Assembly: GCA_030550585.1 (NCBI GenBank)
Contig: JAUQPB010000001.1
Location: 496,001 to 560,000, forward strand
Direction of reading: 5' to 3'
DNA: 64,000 bases
Source: Thermoproteota archaeon
GTDB taxonomy: Archaea; Thermoproteota; Thermoprotei_A; Sulfolobales; Ignisphaeraceae
Below, piece after piece: positions 59,596 to 64,000 of this stretch (position 1 is its first letter; each line of letters starts with the position of its first letter). The notes under the pieces are model-generated. The model did not search any database. It was not told the DNA's origin and saw only the letters and a list, made by a program, of their open reading frames with translations. Both the position numbers and the translations under genes were made by a program.

Positions 59596-60168
59596 TTAAT
59601 AAAAGAACTCCTCATTTCGTATGTGAACTCCTAGATCAAATACGTTTTTAACTATTGGTGTAAGCATTTTTCCTTTCTTTAGAAGAGATTCAATTTCTTT
59701 TAGATCATGCAGGGCAATACCTATGCCTATGGCAGTATAGTCATCTCTATCTATGACTGCAACAGGCCTACCTTTTAAAATCGGTGGCAAACCCTCTTCA
59801 AAGGATGCCAAAAGCAGGTCATTACCATAAAGAAACGCCTTAACGCCTTGGGGCTTCGCTACAATGCCGCAGCCAACCTTTTTTGCAAATCCTTTTATAA
59901 AGTTATATAAATGTGGCGATGGAATGAATCTACCTCCCCATATCCAACCAGCCAACATACCTGTGCCAACAACATTAACACTGCGTAGAGATTTAAGCAA
60001 TGTGTTGTCAAATCTTGCAGGGTATAGCATAACCTTTGTCCAGCCTTTCAACGATGAGAAAAGAGCCATATGAAAATTGTTTTCAAGGCTACTTACAGCA
60101 TACTCATCAAAACATGTTCTTATGAATTCTATCAATTCGCTAAATATAGTCTCTTTTTCAAAGGCCAT
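59596..60168 (-). CDS. NIP7-like PUA-domain ribosome biogenesis protein
   Basis: AKPQGVKAFLYGNDLLLASF...PVAVIDRDDYTAIGIGIA...VFDLGVHIRNEE matches the NIP7 C-terminal layout (FLYGNHVLK...GFGVAA...DIGEYVRHEE). Confidence 0.82.
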   Translation of the reverse strand: MAFEKETIFSELIEFIRTCFDEYAVSSLENNFHMALFSSLKGWTKVMLYPARFDNTLLKSLRSVNVVGTGMLAGWIWGGRFIPSPHLYNFIKGFAKKVGCGIVAKPQGVKAFLYGNDLLLASFEEGLPPILKGRPVAVIDRDDYTAIGIGIALHDLKEIESLLKKGKMLTPIVKNVFDLGVHIRNEEFFY

Positions 60169-60526
60169 ACATTCTTTCAGCCAATTTTACTATGTATAGA
60201 AAATCCATAACAACGTTCTTGTCAACTTTCCTTTTATCTATTTTCGCATCCCATATGCTGTCCCACACATCAAGAACTTTGCTACTGCCATTCAAATAGT
60301 CGCACACAAGTTCTACAGCCTCATCCAATGTCTCTATGTCCCACTTTTCAATTTCTTTGAATCTATTGTCTACCTTTGCCGAAACTTCTTTAATAAATTC
60401 TACATAGAGATTGTATAGAGTGTCTGCATCAACATAATCTCTATTTGAGAGCATCTCAAGACTTTGCCTAATCTCCTCTAAACCCATTTTGATTTCACTA
60501 CCAGTTTCACAAAATCTTATTAGCAA
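60158..60526 (-). CDS. Hypothetical protein upstream of NIP7
   Basis: 122-codon ORF, helical, overlapping the NIP7 start; upstream promoter-like sequence. Confidence 0.6.
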   Translation of the reverse strand: MLIRFCETGSEIKMGLEEIRQSLEMLSNRDYVDADTLYNLYVEFIKEVSAKVDNRFKEIEKWDIETLDEAVELVCDYLNGSSKVLDVWDSIWDAKIDKRKVDKNVVMDFLYIVKLAERMYGL

Positions 60527-60527
60527 G

Positions 60528-60565
60528 CGAATAGCTTATATCTCTACACAAAAATAAGCTATTCG
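60528..60565. repeat. 12-bp perfect inverted repeat containing opposed TATA-like elements
   Basis: CGAATAGCTTAT (60528-60539) and ATAAGCTATTCG (60554-60565), 14-nt loop. Confidence 0.85.
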
Positions 60566-60573
60566 GTGATTTT

Positions 60574-60969
60574 ATGAGTGTAGACTATGCAGAGCTTGGA
60601 GACCTGAAAGAAGGAAGCTATGTTGTCATAGATGGGGAGCCCTGCAGGGTAGTCGAAATATCAAGAGCTAAAACGGGGAAGCATGGTAGTGCAAAGGTTC
60701 ATTTGGTTGCAATAAGCCTGTTTTCCGGTTCTAGAAAAACGCTTGTAGGGCCAGCCGACCAAAGAGTGGAGGTTCCGATAATAGATAAGAGGATAGGGCA
60801 GGTTGTAGCAGTATTGGGAGACAAAATACAGGTTATGGACACTGAAACATTTGAAACATTCGAAGTTGATGCGCCATCAGATGAGAGTGTTAGGGCTAAG
60901 ATAGCTCCAGGAGTTGAAGTCGAGTACTGGAGTGCCATGGGAAGAAGATTCATTGTCAGAGTCAGGTAG
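60574..60969 (+). CDS. eif5a: Translation initiation factor 5A
   Basis: [26 protein letters not shown] with hypusination-site loop. Confidence 0.97.
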   Translation: MSVDYAELGDLKEGSYVVIDGEPCRVVEISRAKTGKHGSAKVHLVAISLFSGSRKTLVGPADQRVEVPIIDKRIGQVVAVLGDKIQVMDTETFETFEVDAPSDESVRAKIAPGVEVEYWSAMGRRFIVRVR

Positions 60970-60988
60970 GCATTGATAGGATTGCGAA

Positions 60989-62344
60989 ATGAGCTCAGTC
61001 TTAGACTCTCTAAAAAAACTTGTCGCGGATTTTTTGCGTGGTAAAGACCCTTATGAGGTAGCCGTTGAAAACTTTATTAAAGAGCTTCAAAAAACGCTTT
61101 TAAAAGCCGATGTAAATGTAAAGCTTGTTATACAACTTACAAACTCGATTAAAGAAAGAGCACTCAAAGAGAAGCCACCCCCACTTGTTTCAAGGAATGA
61201 GTGGTTCATAAAAATAGTATATGATGAGCTATCAAATCTTTTTGGTGGTGATGTAAAGCCTCAGATATTTCCACAGAAAACACCATATGTAATAATGCTT
61301 GTGGGCGTTCAAGGATCAGGTAAAACAACTACAGCAGCAAAGATAGCATATTTCTATAAGCGGTATGGATACAAACCCTGCCTCATATGTGCCGACACAT
61401 ATAGACCTGCAGCCTATGACCAGCTTAGTCAGCTCAGCAAGCAAATTGATGCACTTTTTTGTGGAGACCAAAAATCAAGTGATGCTGTGGAAATTGCTAG
61501 GAAATGCGTTGATTGGTGTATAAAGCAGGGCTCTAATATTGTAATAATAGATACTGCTGGCAGACATGGATATGGGGAAGAGGAGTCGCTGCTAAAGGAG
61601 ATGCAAGAAATAGCCAAGGCTGTGAACCCTGATGAGATAATGATGATTCTCGATGCGTCCATGGGGCAAAAAGCATATGAGTTAGCACTTAGATTCCACT
61701 CAGCAACGCCAATAGGCTCCATAACTATTACAAAACTCGATGGAACTGCTAAGGGTGGTGGCGCATTATCAGCTGTTGCAGCAACAAAAGCAACTATAAA
61801 GTTTATCGGAACTGGTGAAAAGATACCAGAGATAGAGGTTTTCGAGCCTAGAAGATTTGTTGGAAGGTTGCTGGGCTTAGGAGATATATCCTCGCTAATA
61901 GAGAAATTCAAATCGATTGAACATAGTGAAAAGATCGAGAAGAGATTTGCAAAGGCGCTGTCTACAGGCAAGATAACTCTTGCTGACATATACCTCCAGT
62001 TACAGACAATGAAAAAGCTTGGCCCCTTAGCCAAAATAATCCAGTTAATACCAGGTCTATCAATGCTGCCGATAGATGATAAGCAGATGAAACTCACTGA
62101 AGAGAGGATGAAGAAATGGCTAGCCATAATGGATTCTATGACATTTGAAGAGCTTAGAAATCCAAACATAATTGATAAGAATAGAATGCTAAAAATCGCT
62201 ATAGGATCTGGAACAACAGTTGAGGATGTCAAAGAGCTCCTCAAATACTATGAGCTTATGAATACCATGATAAAGAATGTCAAGAGAAGAAAAACATTAT
62301 TAAGGAGATTTGGAATAGATCTAACAAAAATTGAAGAAGAGTAG
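60989..62344 (+). CDS. srp54: Signal recognition particle 54 kDa protein
   Basis: LVGVQGSGKTTTAAKIAYFYK, DTYRPAAYDQL, IDTAGRHGYGEE, TKLDGTAKGGGALSA. Confidence 0.98.
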   Translation: MSSVLDSLKKLVADFLRGKDPYEVAVENFIKELQKTLLKADVNVKLVIQLTNSIKERALKEKPPPLVSRNEWFIKIVYDELSNLFGGDVKPQIFPQKTPYVIMLVGVQGSGKTTTAAKIAYFYKRYGYKPCLICADTYRPAAYDQLSQLSKQIDALFCGDQKSSDAVEIARKCVDWCIKQGSNIVIIDTAGRHGYGEEESLLKEMQEIAKAVNPDEIMMILDASMGQKAYELALRFHSATPIGSITITKLDGTAKGGGALSAVAATKATIKFIGTGEKIPEIEVFEPRRFVGRLLGLGDISSLIEKFKSIEHSEKIEKRFAKALSTGKITLADIYLQLQTMKKLGPLAKIIQLIPGLSMLPIDDKQMKLTEERMKKWLAIMDSMTFEELRNPNIIDKNRMLKIAIGSGTTVEDVKELLKYYELMNTMIKNVKRRKTLLRRFGIDLTKIEEE

Positions 62345-62367
62345 CAAAATATATTCATGGGAAGAAA

Positions 62368-63663
62368 ATGGAAAGCGTAATAGACACTACCATAAAGCTT
62401 CTGGAAAAGTACCCACTATGCAATAGATGCTTAGGTAGACTATTTGCACGTTTGGGAAGGGGCCTTGGTAATGATGAGCGTGGGAAGGCACTGAAAATAG
62501 CGTCTCTGCTTGAACTACACAAAAAGATCTTAAACGGCAACAAGGAGTTAATCGATACGGCGAAAAGAGTTGCATTGAATAGCAAGCTCGAGTCAAAAGA
62601 GCTTCTCAAACTTTTTGGTGTTGAGCCCCCCACAAATCCATTAAAGTGTTATATATGTGAGGATAGACTTGATAATATCATTAATAGTTTTGCAGAGATT
62701 GTTACAAAGATAGTGAATGAAAAGAATATAGAGAGCTTCATTATAGGGGTGAAGGCTCCAGAGGATCTAATCAAAAGAGAAAACATCTTAGTAAGAGAAT
62801 ACCGGTTAGCGTATTGGGAGAGTATAAAAAGAGAGATAAAGAGGGAGGTAGGAAAAAGGGTTCAGACAATTACAAAGGCTAGGGTCGATTTTGACGACCC
62901 TCAGACAATATTCATAATAGATTTAAATGATAATACTGTTAAGGAAGAGGTGAGATCTCTTCTTGTCTATGGAAAATATAGAAAATTGGGTAGATTGATT
63001 TCGCAGAATATATGGATTGGAAAGGATGGGAAGAGGAAGTATTCTTTATCAATAGAAGATGTTGCAAAACACTCGCTTGAATATGTTAAAGCCTCTAGCG
63101 TTGTTTTGCATATTGGGGGTAGGGAGGATACTGATGTCAGGGTAATCGGGGATGGAAGGCCAATAGTTCTGGAATACAAATCTCCGAATAGAAAAGATAT
63201 TGATTTGGCTTATCTAAATAAGGTGCTGAACTCCTACACCCCATGGATTCAGTTCAACATCAATATGAGAGTCAAAAAAGCCTTTGTCTCGCGACTAAAA
63301 AGCTTTGCTGGGCAAGCATACAAAATTTATAGAGCTCTGATATTCTCCGAGCAGGAAATTACCGTAGAAAAGCTTCAATCACTAGAGAAATTCTTTGAAA
63401 ATAAGTTGATTCTGCAGAGAACCCCTACGCGGGTTCTTAGAAGAAAAAGTGATAGGCTTCGCAAAAAGATGGTGCACCAAGTAAAAACAATTCTTATTTC
63501 GCCACATATCTTCCTAGCACTTATAAAATGTGATGGAGGCTTATATGTGAAAGAATTGATAACAGGCGATAATGGTAGGACATCGCCAAGTTTCTCAGAA
63601 TTTCTAGGATCGCCACTACAATGCTTAATGCTAGACGTGATGCACGTTCATGAATATATATAA
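62368..63663 (+). CDS. pus10: tRNA pseudouridine synthase Pus10
   Basis: LCNRCLGRLFARLGRGLGNDERGKAL; GGREDTDVRVIGDGRPIVLEYKSPNR. Confidence 0.93.
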   Translation: MESVIDTTIKLLEKYPLCNRCLGRLFARLGRGLGNDERGKALKIASLLELHKKILNGNKELIDTAKRVALNSKLESKELLKLFGVEPPTNPLKCYICEDRLDNIINSFAEIVTKIVNEKNIESFIIGVKAPEDLIKRENILVREYRLAYWESIKREIKREVGKRVQTITKARVDFDDPQTIFIIDLNDNTVKEEVRSLLVYGKYRKLGRLISQNIWIGKDGKRKYSLSIEDVAKHSLEYVKASSVVLHIGGREDTDVRVIGDGRPIVLEYKSPNRKDIDLAYLNKVLNSYTPWIQFNINMRVKKAFVSRLKSFAGQAYKIYRALIFSEQEITVEKLQSLEKFFENKLILQRTPTRVLRRKSDRLRKKMVHQVKTILISPHIFLALIKCDGGLYVKELITGDNGRTSPSFSEFLGSPLQCLMLDVMHVHEYI

Positions 63664-63717
63664 GGGTATTCAAAAGGTTTTTATGTAGTTAACGATTTTT
63701 TGTAGGTTGTTCGGATT

Positions 63718-64000
63718 ATGGTCAAAGCACCCCAAGGATTGAGACACAGAACAAGAAAACTGATGAAGAAGAGTGTTAGAGAGAGGGGAGCAATCCCTCC
63801 ACTTAGCAGAGTGCTAATCGAGTATAGAGTAGGTGATAAAGTCTACATAGATGTTAATCCAGCGATACACAGAGGGATGCCCCACAGAAGATACATTGGA
63901 AAAGTTGGCAAAGTAGTTGGGTTTAGAGGTAGAGCACTTATAGTAGAGGTAGAGGTTGGCTCAAAAATCAAGAAACTTTTCTTGTTGCCGGAACATGTAA
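63718..64000 (+). CDS. rpl21e: Ribosomal protein L21e (truncated at window end)
   Basis: MVKAPQGLRHRTRKLMKKSVRERGAIPPLSRVLIEYRVGDKVYIDVNPAIHRGMPHRRYIGKVGKVVGFRG. Confidence 0.95.
   Translation, partial: MVKAPQGLRHRTRKLMKKSVRERGAIPPLSRVLIEYRVGDKVYIDVNPAIHRGMPHRRYIGKVGKVVGFRGRALIVEVEVGSKIKKLFLLPEHV

Noticed and set aside
61429-62244. 271-aa minus ORF across SRP54
   Set aside because: Antisense of a strongly conserved gene with no protein-like motifs.
1-64000. CRISPR arrays, IS elements, prophage or plasmid genes
   Set aside because: No regularly spaced direct repeats, transposase/integrase motifs or phage genes were seen; the window is dense core-genome sequence.

Overview
This window looks like core chromosome of a hyperthermophilic crenarchaeon: reverse gyrase, Cren7, two Alba genes, unsplit RpoB, RpoA split into A'/A'', and archaeal ribosomal and translation operons. 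An Ignisphaera/Desulfurococcales-like host is a guess. Main blocks are: a P-loop kinase, SAH hydrolase, DUF99 and Cdc6; a membrane pyrophosphatase; rpoH-rpoB-rpoA1-rpoA2-L30e-NusA-S12-S7-EF1A-S10; a dipeptide-type ABC transporter; S13-S4-S11-Rpo3-L18e-L13-S9-Rpo10-S2; an isoprenoid block (IPK, IDI-2, GGPP synthase) leading into GluRS; L7Ae, S28e, L24e and IF2; S6e, aIF2-gamma, PIN and Rpo7; alba / reverse gyrase / alba; a 13-gene Mbh-like group-4 [NiFe] hydrogenase/Mrp cluster; Cren7; TFS, NIP7, aIF5A, SRP54, Pus10 and L21e. Five intron-less tRNAs were read (Ala, Lys, Ser, Glu, Val). The best non-coding find is a C/D-box sRNA at about 43315-43364. It has C, D', C' and D boxes in order, and its D' guide is complementary over 11 nt to the anticodon loop of tRNA-Val(UAC) encoded in the same window, predicting 2'-O-methylation of wobble U34. 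Other leads are a perfect 12-bp inverted repeat that may be two interlocking opposed promoters between aIF5A and a NIP7 operon, a permuted Mbh cluster with an MbhE-MbhF fusion, reverse gyrase flanked by two different Alba genes, and a possibly degenerate GHMP-like protein in the isoprenoid operon. No CRISPR array or mobile element was seen. All calls come from reading the sequence; no database search was run.
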